From Clostridium_AD sp036569345 (GTDB lineage Bacteria; Bacillota; Clostridia; Clostridiales; Clostridiaceae), in assembly GCF_036569345.1 (NCBI RefSeq), contig NZ_DATCQT010000025.1, positions 43,467 through 107,466 of the forward strand: DNA of 64,000 nucleotides, given 5' to 3'. Numbering within the stretch: position 1 is the first letter of the stretch; the number at the start of each line of letters is the position of its first letter. The notes beneath the pieces are model-generated. The model was not told the DNA's origin. It ran no database searches and saw only the letters and a program-made list of their open reading frames with translations. Of the stretch, positions 17,633 to 26,561 are shown one piece after another. A program made the translations under genes and the position numbers.

Positions 17633-18019
17633 CTATTTAGACAGTGCATTTTCTATTGATTTCAGATATGCTTTACTCGTAACTGTAGCACCACCAATAA
17701 AATCAACATTAGTATTCTGTTTTTTAATTACTTCATTAATCAGCTCTGTGGATACTTCTGGTTTTTCAAAGACCACACTTTTAACAATAGCAATACTGGT
17801 TACCTTTTTATCTTTTATAGTAACATTGACTTCATTGGACCATCTGCCCCCATTATATATACCTTTATAAACTCCGTTTTCAAGTTGTGAAACATCTATG
17901 GGTTTGATAATCATATTTTTTCCAGAATCCAACCCTCTTGTAATATAAAATCCACTGCCACCAATAATCAATACCAATAAAAAAATCACACCTATAATAA
18001 TTTTAATAAACCTTCTCAC
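17633..18019 (-). CDS. FMN-binding-domain protein, membrane anchored
   Basis: A 128-residue protein with an N-terminal transmembrane helix (about residues 5-27) and an extracytoplasmic FMN-binding domain (about 48-126). The domain shows the family's GVYKGIYNGGRWSNEVNVTIKDKKV start and FIGGATVTSKAYLKSIENAL end, where GGATVTS corresponds to the SGAT(S/T) flavinylation motif; the Thr is the residue to which FMN is covalently attached in RnfG/NqrC-type proteins. It may act as an extracytosolic electron relay. The GTG start overlaps the stop of a 20-codon leader (GTGA). Heads the UbiA-containing operon. Confidence 0.86.
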   Translation of the reverse strand: MRRFIKIIIGVIFLLVLIIGGSGFYITRGLDSGKNMIIKPIDVSQLENGVYKGIYNGGRWSNEVNVTIKDKKVTSIAIVKSVVFEKPEVSTELINEVIKKQNTNVDFIGGATVTSKAYLKSIENALSK

Positions 18020-18078
18020 TGTAATTCACCTGCAATTTTAAATTCATTCTTGCTTGTTTTATTAATACGTCTCATCAT
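18016..18078 (-). CDS. 20-codon leader peptide translationally coupled to the FMN-binding gene
   Basis: ATG ATG at 18078-18073 follows a perfect GGGGGAGGAAG ribosome site; the frame runs 20 codons (MMRRINKTSKNEFKIAGELQ) and its TGA overlaps the GTG start of the FMN-binding gene. The downstream GTG has no separate strong Shine-Dalgarno sequence, so ribosomes finishing the leader probably start it. The peptide is very basic at its N-terminus. Whether it has its own function or only sets translation is not known; it is also possible that it is a remnant of a longer gene. Confidence 0.55.
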   Translation of the reverse strand: MMRRINKTSKNEFKIAGELQ

Positions 18079-18119
18079 CTTCCTCCCCCTTTACTTCTAA
18101 TATATTATGCTTGCATAAG

Positions 18120-18169
18120 TAATATGTTACCTATATAGATAATATATTACCTTTGTATTTATTTGTCAA
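18120..18169 (-). promoter_or_regulatory. Promoter of the FMN-binding/UbiA genes with MarR-type double operator
   Basis: Minus strand: -35 TTGACA (18164-18169), 17-bp spacer, -10 TATATT (18141-18146). AGGTAATATATTA covers the -10 and AGGTAACATATTA follows 20 bp downstream. Nearly identical to the marR promoter 1.5 kb away, including bases beyond the repeats (TAATATAT-ATG to the left on the plus strand). Confidence 0.75.
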
Positions 18170-18240
18170 TGCTTTTTTATTAAATTATTTAAATTAAGTT
18201 TAAATTTAATGTTTATACTAATATTCTAAATGTATAAATT

Positions 18241-18269
18241 AAGGAAAGCCCAAAATTTGGACTTTCCTT
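18241..18269 (-). terminator. Terminator of the iron-sulfur flavoprotein gene
   Basis: AAGGAAAG-CC ... GG-CTTTCCTT hairpin (8+2 bp, one bulge), located about 80 bp after the stop of the flavoprotein gene on the minus strand; the U-run is weak (TTAATTTATA). Confidence 0.6.
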
Positions 18270-18346
18270 GAAAATTGTTATATTAAAAACGGCGTTCTTT
18301 AGAATATCAAAATTATAAATCACCCAGAACAATGGCCCACATTTAA

Positions 18347-18994
18347 CTAGTCTTGCTTAACAAACCTTACCCCCATATCAAATGCGTTTTTACAGTCCTT
18401 TGGAAACTGTTCTTCTCTAACTTGAGATTTTTTCTTTTCATCAAAACTTGTTACAACGTATTTCGAATAATCATCAAACTGGTATGTGTCATTAACGATT
18501 AGTGATTCAAACGATCCAAAAAGTCTTTCCATGCTATTTTCTACAAATTTAAGACTTTGTTCATATCCTACATCTTTCATTTTCTTATCAGTTACATTCA
18601 TGGTGTATATGAATCCTGTTGGTATTTTTCTTCCAAAAAGACTTGAATAGGATTTATCATAAACTAAATATGGAAACATAAATCTTTCTATAAAAGACCT
18701 CATACCTCCAGTAACTGCTCCAAAATATATTGGAGATCCAAGAATAATGGCATCAGCATTTGCAACCTTTTCAAGAATAAGTGTTAAATCATCTTTGACA
18801 GCACACTTACCATAACTTTTACCATTTTTGATTTTACACGCAAAACAACTTATACACCCTTTATAATTTTGGTCATAAAGATGAATAAGCTCTGTTTCAG
18901 CACCTTGTGAAGTCGCCCCTTCAAGTGCTCTCTTTAGAAGAGTAGCAGTATTTTTATCTTTTCTAGGACTACCATTAATTGCTATTAATTTCAT
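18347..18994 (-). CDS. Iron-sulfur flavoprotein / NADPH-dependent FMN reductase family
   Basis: A 215-residue flavodoxin-like protein. MKLIAINGSPRKDKNTATLLKRAL is the FMN phosphate loop (NGSPRKDKNTA). A compact cysteine motif follows: CISCFACKIKNGKSYGKCAVKDD, i.e. CxxCxxC plus a later Cys, which in archaeal and clostridial iron-sulfur flavoproteins binds a [4Fe-4S] cluster. LGSPIYFGAVTGGMRSFIERF completes the fold. Such proteins relay electrons from ferredoxin and are often induced by redox-cycling or electrophilic compounds. GGAGGGAATATA precedes the ATG. The gene is monocistronic and its upstream region carries two similar repeat sites (19019-19096). Confidence 0.9.
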   Translation of the reverse strand: MKLIAINGSPRKDKNTATLLKRALEGATSQGAETELIHLYDQNYKGCISCFACKIKNGKSYGKCAVKDDLTLILEKVANADAIILGSPIYFGAVTGGMRSFIERFMFPYLVYDKSYSSLFGRKIPTGFIYTMNVTDKKMKDVGYEQSLKFVENSMERLFGSFESLIVNDTYQFDDYSKYVVTSFDEKKKSQVREEQFPKDCKNAFDMGVRFVKQD

Positions 18995-19018
18995 TTATAT
19001 TCCCTCCATATTATATGT

Positions 19019-19096
19019 AATAGTATAATATTATATTATAGTATCGTTATTTGCAAGTACATACCTATTAGTATTATAGTATCTATTTGTATACCA
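19019..19096 (-). promoter_or_regulatory. Putative regulated promoter with two repeat sites
   Basis: TAGTATC-(GT)-TATTTGCAAGTACATA at about 19039 and TAGTATC-TATTTGTATACCATA at about 19077 are imperfect direct repeats just upstream of the iron-sulfur flavoprotein gene. They resemble HxlR/YodB-type operators (TACTATTTGTAAGTA). TATAAT-like -10 boxes overlap them. No HxlR gene is present in the window, so the assignment is tentative. Confidence 0.35.
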
Positions 19097-19192
19097 TATT
19101 ATATTACCAATTTTGAATATCAACATGTGGTGGAAGTAATTACTGCTCCGAGACACTTAAGAAGTTAATAAGCATATTGTTTAAAAAAACTA

Positions 19193-20908
19193 TTATATTT
19201 TAAATTTCTTTACCAATTCATGAAGATCCTGTGCCATTTCTGCTTGATTCTGAGCAGATTTTGCCACTTGTTCCACGACTTTTGTAATCTCGCTTATGCT
19301 AGCTAGAACTTCCTCTGAACCAGCAGCTGATTCTTCCGCTGTCGCAAAAACCTCCCGAACTGCTTGATTTACCTGTCCTACTACTTGATTCATTTGCTTA
19401 GTAGAATTAAATACACCCGTAGCCATATTGCTTACAACTTCGGCATCTTTTTCATATTGTATACCTGTAGCCAAAAGTAACGTGTAACTTGGTTTTACAC
19501 TGTTTACCATGTAATCTAACATATCTTCTCCACTTGAAGATAGTGCATCAAAGGCACTCTTGACTTGTGTAACCATACTTTGAATTTCTTTTACGGCTTT
19601 AGCTGATTGTTCTGCTAATTTCTTGACTTCTTCAGCCACTACTGCAAATCCCCTTCCTTGTTCTCCAGCTCTCGCTGCCTCTATGGCTGCATTTAGTGCA
19701 AGAAGATTGGTTTGCTGCGATATATTTCCGATGGAATCTGCCATAAGTTTAACATCTTCCACAACTTTTCCATCTTCAATTGCCTTTATGATATTCATTC
19801 TCTTTTCTTCATATATAACATTATTTTGTTCTATATTCTCTGTAGCTTTTCCCTTTATTTCAATAGCTCTTTTATTAATCTCATAGGCGGAGGTTGTTGA
19901 TTCCTCCGCAGTGCTAGCCAAGTTACTTGTACTTGTCCCTATTTTCTCCATGGAAGTATTCACTTCTTCCGTGGTGGCACTTAGTTCCTGAGCCCCTTTA
20001 GCGATTTTCTCAGTAGCCTCACTTGAGGCCAGCATCATTGAAGATATCTCTTCAGTAGTAGCAGACAACTCTCCACTACCTGAATTTATCTTTTCTGCAC
20101 TGCCTAATATTTCAATTATAAGTTGTTTTATATTTTCCGCAGCCTTATTTAAGGCCTTAGAGAGCCTTCCTATTTCATCATTACTGTCTATTTCTATTTT
20201 TTTAGTTAAATCTCCCTCACCAATAGCTTCTGCAAAGTTTAGAACCTTCTTCAACTGTTTGCCTATTGTAACTGCTATAATTACACCAATAGCAGTGGCA
20301 AATGCTAGTCCAATAATTATTACAACTATTATAAAATATAAAGAAGTCTTATATGTATCTATATTTTGTTTATCTGAATTCTTTGCTTGCTGTTGATTTA
20401 TTTGAATTTCCTTTTCCAAATCGCTAAACAAATTAGCTCTTGATATAGCAATCTCCGTAAATCTAACTTTAGATTTATTAAATTCCTTTTCATTAGCCAA
20501 TTTTATTACATCGTCATAAACAGCCCTGAATCCTTGCAGATCTATATTTAGTTTTTCAAAGGTAGGTTTTTGATCTTCAGTCAAAAAAACCTTTTCATAA
20601 TTACTAAGTATTTTATCTATTTCAGCAGCATAATCTTCAATTTCTTTCTCCAATCCAGGATTCTGGTTATCTTTGTTTTGTTGATTTGAAATTTTTAATA
20701 AATTATATCTTATCCCCAAGGTATCAGTCTTAATTTTATTAATCTGGTCTATGGACTTAAGATTTTGCTCATACATATTTTTAGCATTTTTGTATATACT
20801 TTGCATATCTCTTATACCAATGACCCCCACTAGAGCTATAAGTAACGCTATACCTACAAAAGCAGGTATCAATTTTCTAGACATTTTTAAATTATTAAAC
20901 CACTTCAT
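19193..20908 (-). CDS. Methyl-accepting chemotaxis protein (4HB-HAMP-MA)
   Basis: A 571-residue transmembrane chemoreceptor. TM1 spans about 11-31 (KLIPAFVGIALLIALVGVIG), a four-helix-bundle sensor (4HB_MCP) about 35-185, TM2 about 189-212, HAMP about 213-266 and a coiled-coil signalling domain to the C-terminus. The tip EQTNLLALNAAIEAARAGEQGRG here reads QQTNLLALNAAIEAARAGEQ, fully conserved. Ala/Glu/Ser-rich methylation helices such as TAEESAAGSEEVLASISEIT are present. TTGGGGGGCAATT precedes the ATG. An orphan receptor with no che genes nearby; the ligand is unknown. Confidence 0.95.
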   Translation of the reverse strand: MKWFNNLKMSRKLIPAFVGIALLIALVGVIGIRDMQSIYKNAKNMYEQNLKSIDQINKIKTDTLGIRYNLLKISNQQNKDNQNPGLEKEIEDYAAEIDKILSNYEKVFLTEDQKPTFEKLNIDLQGFRAVYDDVIKLANEKEFNKSKVRFTEIAISRANLFSDLEKEIQINQQQAKNSDKQNIDTYKTSLYFIIVVIIIGLAFATAIGVIIAVTIGKQLKKVLNFAEAIGEGDLTKKIEIDSNDEIGRLSKALNKAAENIKQLIIEILGSAEKINSGSGELSATTEEISSMMLASSEATEKIAKGAQELSATTEEVNTSMEKIGTSTSNLASTAEESTTSAYEINKRAIEIKGKATENIEQNNVIYEEKRMNIIKAIEDGKVVEDVKLMADSIGNISQQTNLLALNAAIEAARAGEQGRGFAVVAEEVKKLAEQSAKAVKEIQSMVTQVKSAFDALSSSGEDMLDYMVNSVKPSYTLLLATGIQYEKDAEVVSNMATGVFNSTKQMNQVVGQVNQAVREVFATAEESAAGSEEVLASISEITKVVEQVAKSAQNQAEMAQDLHELVKKFKI

Positions 20909-21159
20909 TATAATTGCCCCCCAAAGTTTTATTTATATATATACACTTCAACTATTAATTACCAAGTGGCCCAAACACTAAGTAAAAATATTCCTGTTTG
21001 TTTTTTTCTTTATCGTTTACAATATACTATGCTTATGTATATTGTAGCAAGTTTTTTTAGTGTGTTTTTAATATAAATCAGAAAACGATTACTATAAATA
21101 ATTAATATCCATTTAAATTTCATAATACTCTCTCATCAATTAAATATTTATTAAAAGAA
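20909..21159. promoter_or_regulatory. Intergenic region with possible sigma-D promoter for the chemoreceptor
   Basis: No gene visible. On the minus strand TAAG (21032-21035) and AACGATAA (21010-21017), 14 bp apart, loosely fit the motility sigma factor pattern TAAA-N15-GCCGATAA, which would suit a chemoreceptor gene. The match is imperfect and the call is weak. Confidence 0.3.
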
Positions 21160-21206
21160 AAAATAACACTACGTATAAATTAAGTTCTTACACAAAGTGT
21201 TATTTT
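21160..21206 (-). terminator. Terminator of the PAS histidine kinase gene
   Basis: AAAATAACACT and AGTGTTATTTT pair (11 bp) around a 25-nt loop, 20 bp past the kinase stop on the minus strand. Confidence 0.65.
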
Positions 21207-21227
21207 ACTTTTTTTCAAGTTTGACAT

Positions 21228-23666
21228 TTAAAAATATATATCTGAAAATTCAATTTTAGCGGTTTGAATAACATTATTACAGCTATTCATCAATTTGCTA
21301 TTAACTTCTTTACATGAAGCTATCTCATCAATACTTATTGGTTTAATTGCAGGAAACAATACTGTAAATGTGCTTCCCTCACCTACATGGCTTTTCAAAG
21401 ATATTTCACCACCTAGTTCAATTAAAAGAAGTTTTACTAAGTACAACCCAAGTCCTGTCCCTTCAGCTTGCCTTGACAAAGTTGAGTCTGCCTGCCCGAA
21501 TCGTTCAAAAATGATTTTCTGCTTATCCTCAGGAATACCCACTCCCTCATCTTGCACAATTATAGAAATCATATCTACTTTTTCTTGCTTTTTCATTGAT
21601 AAACTCACAGTAATTGATTTTCCACAAGACGTAAACTTTAAAGCATTAGACAAAAGGTTAAGTAAGATTCGTTCTGTCTTCTCTTCATCAAAATAAATAT
21701 CCTTTATTGATAAATTAGTAATGAATTTTAGATTAACATTTTTTTGCTCAGCATATAATTGTACTGAGCTTACTATTGATTCAATAACATACACTATGTT
21801 GAAGTTTGTCATATTCATCTTAACTTGGCTTGAACTGATACGAGTAATATCAAGTAAATTATTAATTAATCGAAGTTGTCTATATGTATTCTGATTAATT
21901 GTCTTCAAATACTTAGCAACCTTTTGCGTAACCTCACCCACGCATAAATGTTCAATTGCTTGTAATGCCAAATTTGTAACTGCCAATGGAGTTTTCAATT
22001 CATGAGTAATAAGATAAAGAAAATCATCTTTAAGCTTAATAGATTCTTGAAGGGCTTCCCTTTTCTCCTTCTCAGCAATTAGTAATTGACCTTGTTGTTT
22101 CTTAATGTGTTGTTGATTTTTGATAGACTCCGAGATATCACGGTGTGACATTATTACTGAAACCAAATTATTTTCATGGTCAACTATAGGGGTACCATTA
22201 ATCTCTGTAATTTGATTTTTATCAGCTCGTTTGATAACCATTCTTTCATTCCTTATTTTTTCACCTCTAAAAGTTCTCATTGTAGGGAGATTTTCTTTAA
22301 TAATAATATTATCATCTAAATCATAATATTGAAATTCATTATGAAAGTTGTCTCTTTTGTTTTGATAATTTATTTCAGGATATAGTTTACGAGCTTCAGC
22401 ATTAAAATAAGTAAAATCACCATGCTTATCATAAATTACGATGGCATCTGACATATTTTCAATAAAAGCCTCTAATTCCTTTTTCTGTTCTTCTATTTTT
22501 TTAGATTGCTTAATTTGTTCAGTAATATCATGAAAACACGATATTACCATAGTTAAATCACCATTAGTATTATAAATGGGTGTTGAATTAACATCCATAA
22601 AATACTCTTTATTAGGGTGGCTTACGAACATTTTAATATTTTTTACCCTTTCACCACTTAAAGCTCTAATTCCAGGCATATTTTTTAATAATATTTCATT
22701 GCCTTCTATATCAAAATATTTAGTGCTTTTATAAGTTTCTCCTAAAGTACTTATTTGGTCCGATTGATAAATTAATCTATTTGCTTCAGGATTTGTCATT
22801 ATAAATTCACCCTTATTATCCGCAACTATTACTCCCTCAGATAAATTTTCTATTATACTAATTAGTTATATGTTTTTTTCCTCTAACTGCTTTTTTAAAT
22901 ATCGCTCTAACTCTATATTTTTTTGTTCTAACTTCTCTTTTTGCCACTCAATTATCTTGTTTTGCCGTTCTAAGTATTTATTCTTTAAAACCCTTTCAGT
23001 GACCTCAGAAGAAGTTTGATATATATATTTTATTTTACCATTTTCAAATATAGGTGTTTGGGTTGAGTCCCAATAAGTTATACCCCTTGCACCGGCATCA
23101 TATTTGAAGTCTTTTACATCATTAATCTTTAGCGACTCAATAACAGTATTACAGATTTTACTTCCTACAAATCCAGTTAGATTTTTACAAATAGGTCTAC
23201 CTATACTATTTTCTTCTTTATTAAATGGAGCATCCATCAAATCAAGATACCTTTGATTTGTTTTTAGTAATATTAACTCAGGCACACTGTAAATGGCTAC
23301 ACAAGATGTGTTATCAATAAAGGCTTGTTCTACAAAAATAAGTTTTTCACTAAGCCTAGAATTTGGTTTCTCAATAAAAGAATATACTTTTTCAATTATT
23401 CCTTGTAACAAAAGAAGTGATATAGTTACTTCCCTTGCTTCAAGACACTTCGTGAATATATATCCTGAATATGTATTATTAATATTATCAATAGGCATTT
23501 GTGAATTAATTCTTATCATATCTCCTATTTCTATAAGTGATTTACCTAACAATTCATTTAATGCAAAACCTGTAAAATCAATAAATTCCTTATTAACCTT
23601 TGTTATAATGCTATTGCACGAATACAAACATGGTTCTATTAGCCTTTTGTCATTTGTATCTTCCAT
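21228..23666 (-). pseudogene. Multi-PAS sensor histidine kinase interrupted by one in-frame stop codon
   Basis: Two open segments (23666-22866, 266 codons, and 22799-21228, 523 codons) lie in the same frame, separated only by a TAA at 22868-22866 and 22 sense codons (LISIIENLSEGVIVADNKGE..). Read through, they give a roughly 812-residue soluble kinase: two N-terminal PAS-like domains, a coiled coil (LERQNKIIEWQKEKLEQKN), PAS3 beginning exactly at the stop, PAS4 near EAFIENMSDAIVIYDKHG, then HisKA (FLYLITHELKTPLAV, phospho-acceptor His) and HATPase_c (LLNLLSNALKFT, DEGVGIP, GTGLGLYLV). Without the stop it is a standard orphan kinase. The downstream part lacks a ribosome site near its ATG, so function is probably lost. 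Confidence 0.8.
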
Positions 23667-23996
23667 AATATTGCCCCCATTTTTATAAATGTCAATTTAA
23701 ATTTTATTGTAATATAAAGAATAATTTACAAAATAAATTTATTTCTTACTATCTTTTACATATTAGCATGTTTTAGAGTAGATTTATATGCTTTTCATTG
23801 TCTATTATTCGACATTTTTTATATTAATTAATTCATATTTATTCTTCTAATTTCTTAATCCTTTTCCAAGTTGCTGAATAAAAATGGTAGGTTATTCTGT
23901 AAACCTGTGGTAACTAAAAATAAAATACCACACTATCCATTTTCTGAATAATGCAGTATTTCATATATACTAAATATTTTTTTAACCCCTAGCGGA
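23667..23996. other. Intergenic region between the PAS kinase and SpoIID/LytB genes
   Basis: About 330 bp of AT-rich DNA without a convincing gene. A short AGGTT-N7-AACCT hairpin (about 23891-23907) may terminate the SpoIID/LytB gene but lacks a clear U-run on the minus strand. The kinase promoter must lie in the left part; I cannot assign its boxes. Confidence 0.4.
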
Positions 23997-26285
23997 CTAA
24001 ACGAAATATGGAGCCTTGAGCATGCTAATACTATTAACTGGAATTGGTTTTGCACTTACCGTAGATGAATATCCACTGCGCACTTTAACGGTACCAACCA
24101 TTTTATATGACCTAATTTTATAATAATAAGTAGTATTTGTTGTAAGACCAGTATTATTAAAACTCAGTCCCGTAGGCGCTGTTATTAAAGTGAACGGACC
24201 TGCGCTTGATGTTGCTCTATAAATTTCATATCCGCTTACTCCAGCTATAGCGCTCCAACTAGTATTAATACTATTATATGAAGATGATGTTGCTTTTAAA
24301 TTTGCCGGTATAGCTAATACTTCTAAAGCTTGTATTGGTTTTGCACTTACCATAGCTGAATAACCACTTCGCACTTTAACGGTACCAACCATTTTATATG
24401 ACCTAACCTCATAATAATAAGTCATATTTGTTGTAAGCCCAGTATTATTAAAACTCAATCCCGTAGGTGCTGTTATTGACGTATATGGACCTACACTTGA
24501 TGTTGCTCTATAAATTTCATATCCGCTTGCTCCAGCTACAGCGCTCCAACTAGTATTAATACTATTATATGAAGATGATGTTGCTTTTAAATTTGCCGGT
24601 ATAGCTAGTGTTTCTAATGGTTGTATTGGTTTTGCACTTACCATAGCTGAATAAGCACTTCGCACTTTAAGGGTACCAACCATTTTATATGACCTAACCT
24701 TATAATAATAAGTCGTATTTGTTGTAAGCCCAGTATTATTAAAACTCAATCCCGTAGGCGCTGTTATTAACGTATATGGGCCTACACTTGATGTTGCTCT
24801 GTAAATTTCATATCCGCTTGCTCCATATGCGGCGCTCCAGCTAGTTTTAATACTATTAAATGAGGATGATATTGCAGTTAAATTTTTGGGAACTAACGAT
24901 GCTATAATTGTCCACTTTGCGTAAAGTGTTGTATTTGCAATCACTCTATTTGATGTAAAGTTCCATGCATTTATACCTCCAGCTTCCTTGTACCAACCAC
25001 CAAATGTATAACCCGACCTTGTTGGAGGCGTTGGAATTGGTATTACGCTGTTATAACTTAAAATTTTACTGCTAACTGCATTTCCACCTTGGCTATTAAA
25101 TGTAATTGTATAATTAACTATAGAATTATATAACGTTGTTCCATCATAATAAAACTTTAGTATATTCTCATAGTTTTGACCTGCAGTTGCTCTATTTTTC
25201 GCTCCAATCTGACTCATACCTACCCCATGCCCATTACCTTTTCCATTAAAGGTATAAGTATCAGTAATAACGTTATAAGTTATATTATATAAAGAACTTT
25301 CTAAATTCAAAAAAGTTCTTGCAGTCTCTTTACCATAAGATATAGTATGTAAAATTCCATATTGATCTTTAAAAATCATATTAATGTTTTTAATTCTACC
25401 ACTGCTAAATTTAGTAATGTTATTTAAGTCTATATTTACAAATGTATAGTTAAGTGGTATTTTAAGAGACAGTTTTATTTTCAATAAAGTATTTATAGTA
25501 GTAGTGGAATAATCTGAATTCCAAATATAATTCACATCATAACTATCTTGTTTACTTTTAAGGTAACTTATAGCTGTAAGCCATACATTTTCAGAAGCTT
25601 CTGTATATCCACCATCATTTGCTGAGTAATAGGCATTAACAATGCTAGTTCCACTTAGTAAAACCTTTCCTTTAGTAGAATCTACAGCTAAAAGGACATT
25701 TGCCAGTGACTCATCATAACCTCCATAAACTTGACAATCAATTGTATCGCAAAGGTCGTAACCTTTTGAATCATGCTTTCCTACATTTGCCAAAGCATAG
25801 TTTCTAGCAGCTACTGCTTGTGCTTTAAGTGCCTCAATAGGAAAACTATTGGACATTTCCTTTCCTACAACACCTTTTAAATAATCTTCTATATATATGG
25901 TATTAACAGGTACCACCATGGAAGTTCCACTTTTGGAATCAATTTTAAAAGTAAATCTCCCTCTGTAATTTTTAGAAGCTATACTAATGGTACTCGCAGA
26001 AGTACTTGGAATAAAACTTATATTATTTTGCAATACTCCATTTAAACTTAACTGCGATCCAGATGCTTTTAAAACATAACTTGTACCACTTTTGCATGCA
26101 ACTCCATTTAAAGTATAATTACCATTTAAAGTTATGCTTAGTTGATTACTCTCACTACTTTCCAATCCAATGCTAATATTTTGTTTGGCATAATAATCTG
26201 AACTTGTAAATGCATAAACCTTATTTCCTAAAATAAAAATACAAGCTATTAAAAATACTGTAAATATTTTAAACTTATTTTTCAA
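23997..26285 (-). CDS. Secreted SpoIID/LytB-domain protein with InlB-type and three fibronectin III repeats
   Basis: A 762-residue exported wall protein. A signal peptide occupies residues 1-25 (FKIFTVFLIACIFILGNKVYA). The SpoIID/LytB domain (about 75-390) contains VVGKEMSNSFPIEALKAQAVAARNYAL, with the Glu that is catalytic in SpoIID peptidoglycan lytic transglycosylase, the CQVYGG block and the terminal GNGHGVGMSQIGAKNRA. Then comes one InlB B-repeat/Flg_new module (YTITFNSQGGNAV to LYAKW, about 395-462), which binds wall or host surfaces in other proteins, and three near-identical FN3 domains (about 465-755). No sortase signal or wall-anchor module is seen at the C-terminus. Likely acts on or adheres to cell-wall glycan. 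Alone in its transcription unit. Confidence 0.88.
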   Translation of the reverse strand: MKNKFKIFTVFLIACIFILGNKVYAFTSSDYYAKQNISIGLESSESNQLSITLNGNYTLNGVACKSGTSYVLKASGSQLSLNGVLQNNISFIPSTSASTISIASKNYRGRFTFKIDSKSGTSMVVPVNTIYIEDYLKGVVGKEMSNSFPIEALKAQAVAARNYALANVGKHDSKGYDLCDTIDCQVYGGYDESLANVLLAVDSTKGKVLLSGTSIVNAYYSANDGGYTEASENVWLTAISYLKSKQDSYDVNYIWNSDYSTTTINTLLKIKLSLKIPLNYTFVNIDLNNITKFSSGRIKNINMIFKDQYGILHTISYGKETARTFLNLESSLYNITYNVITDTYTFNGKGNGHGVGMSQIGAKNRATAGQNYENILKFYYDGTTLYNSIVNYTITFNSQGGNAVSSKILSYNSVIPIPTPPTRSGYTFGGWYKEAGGINAWNFTSNRVIANTTLYAKWTIIASLVPKNLTAISSSFNSIKTSWSAAYGASGYEIYRATSSVGPYTLITAPTGLSFNNTGLTTNTTYYYKVRSYKMVGTLKVRSAYSAMVSAKPIQPLETLAIPANLKATSSSYNSINTSWSAVAGASGYEIYRATSSVGPYTSITAPTGLSFNNTGLTTNMTYYYEVRSYKMVGTVKVRSGYSAMVSAKPIQALEVLAIPANLKATSSSYNSINTSWSAIAGVSGYEIYRATSSAGPFTLITAPTGLSFNNTGLTTNTTYYYKIRSYKMVGTVKVRSGYSSTVSAKPIPVNSISMLKAPYFV
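24021..24893 (-). repeat. Three tandem 291-bp FN3-coding repeats
   Basis: Units at about 24893-24603, 24602-24312 and 24311-24021 repeat at exactly 291 bp (for example the stretch TGTAAGCCCAGTATTATT recurs at 24141, 24432 and 24723). Each codes one 97-residue fibronectin III domain with SGYEIYRATSS and TTYYYKVRSYKMVGT. High DNA identity implies recent duplication and a potential for copy-number change by recombination. Confidence 0.9.
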
Positions 26286-26561
26286 CTTCTACCTTCCCCC
26301 CGATATTTGATTTACATTTATAAAACTTTGTTATTTTGTATTTTAATATAAATGCAAGATTATAATTATATGTGTAATCACAATTTAAACGTTTATTGTA
26401 ATTTTTCAAACGACATTATAAATTATGTTCAATTTATTATAAATATCGGTCAAAAATAAGATTACTTAATACAAAAGATAAGTTTTTATTATATTATAAA
26501 CCATGTTTCCGGTATTGATAAATTAAAATATTCTTCAAATATCCAAAATCTAGGATCAAAA

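Noticed and set aside
9476..20908. The two 571-residue chemoreceptors as a recent duplication
   Set aside because: Equal length is coincidence; the sensor halves differ strongly and only the signalling tips match, as in any pair of receptors.
24021..24893. Regular repeats considered as a CRISPR-like array
   Set aside because: Unit is 291 bp and codes an FN3 domain in frame; no short repeat-spacer structure.
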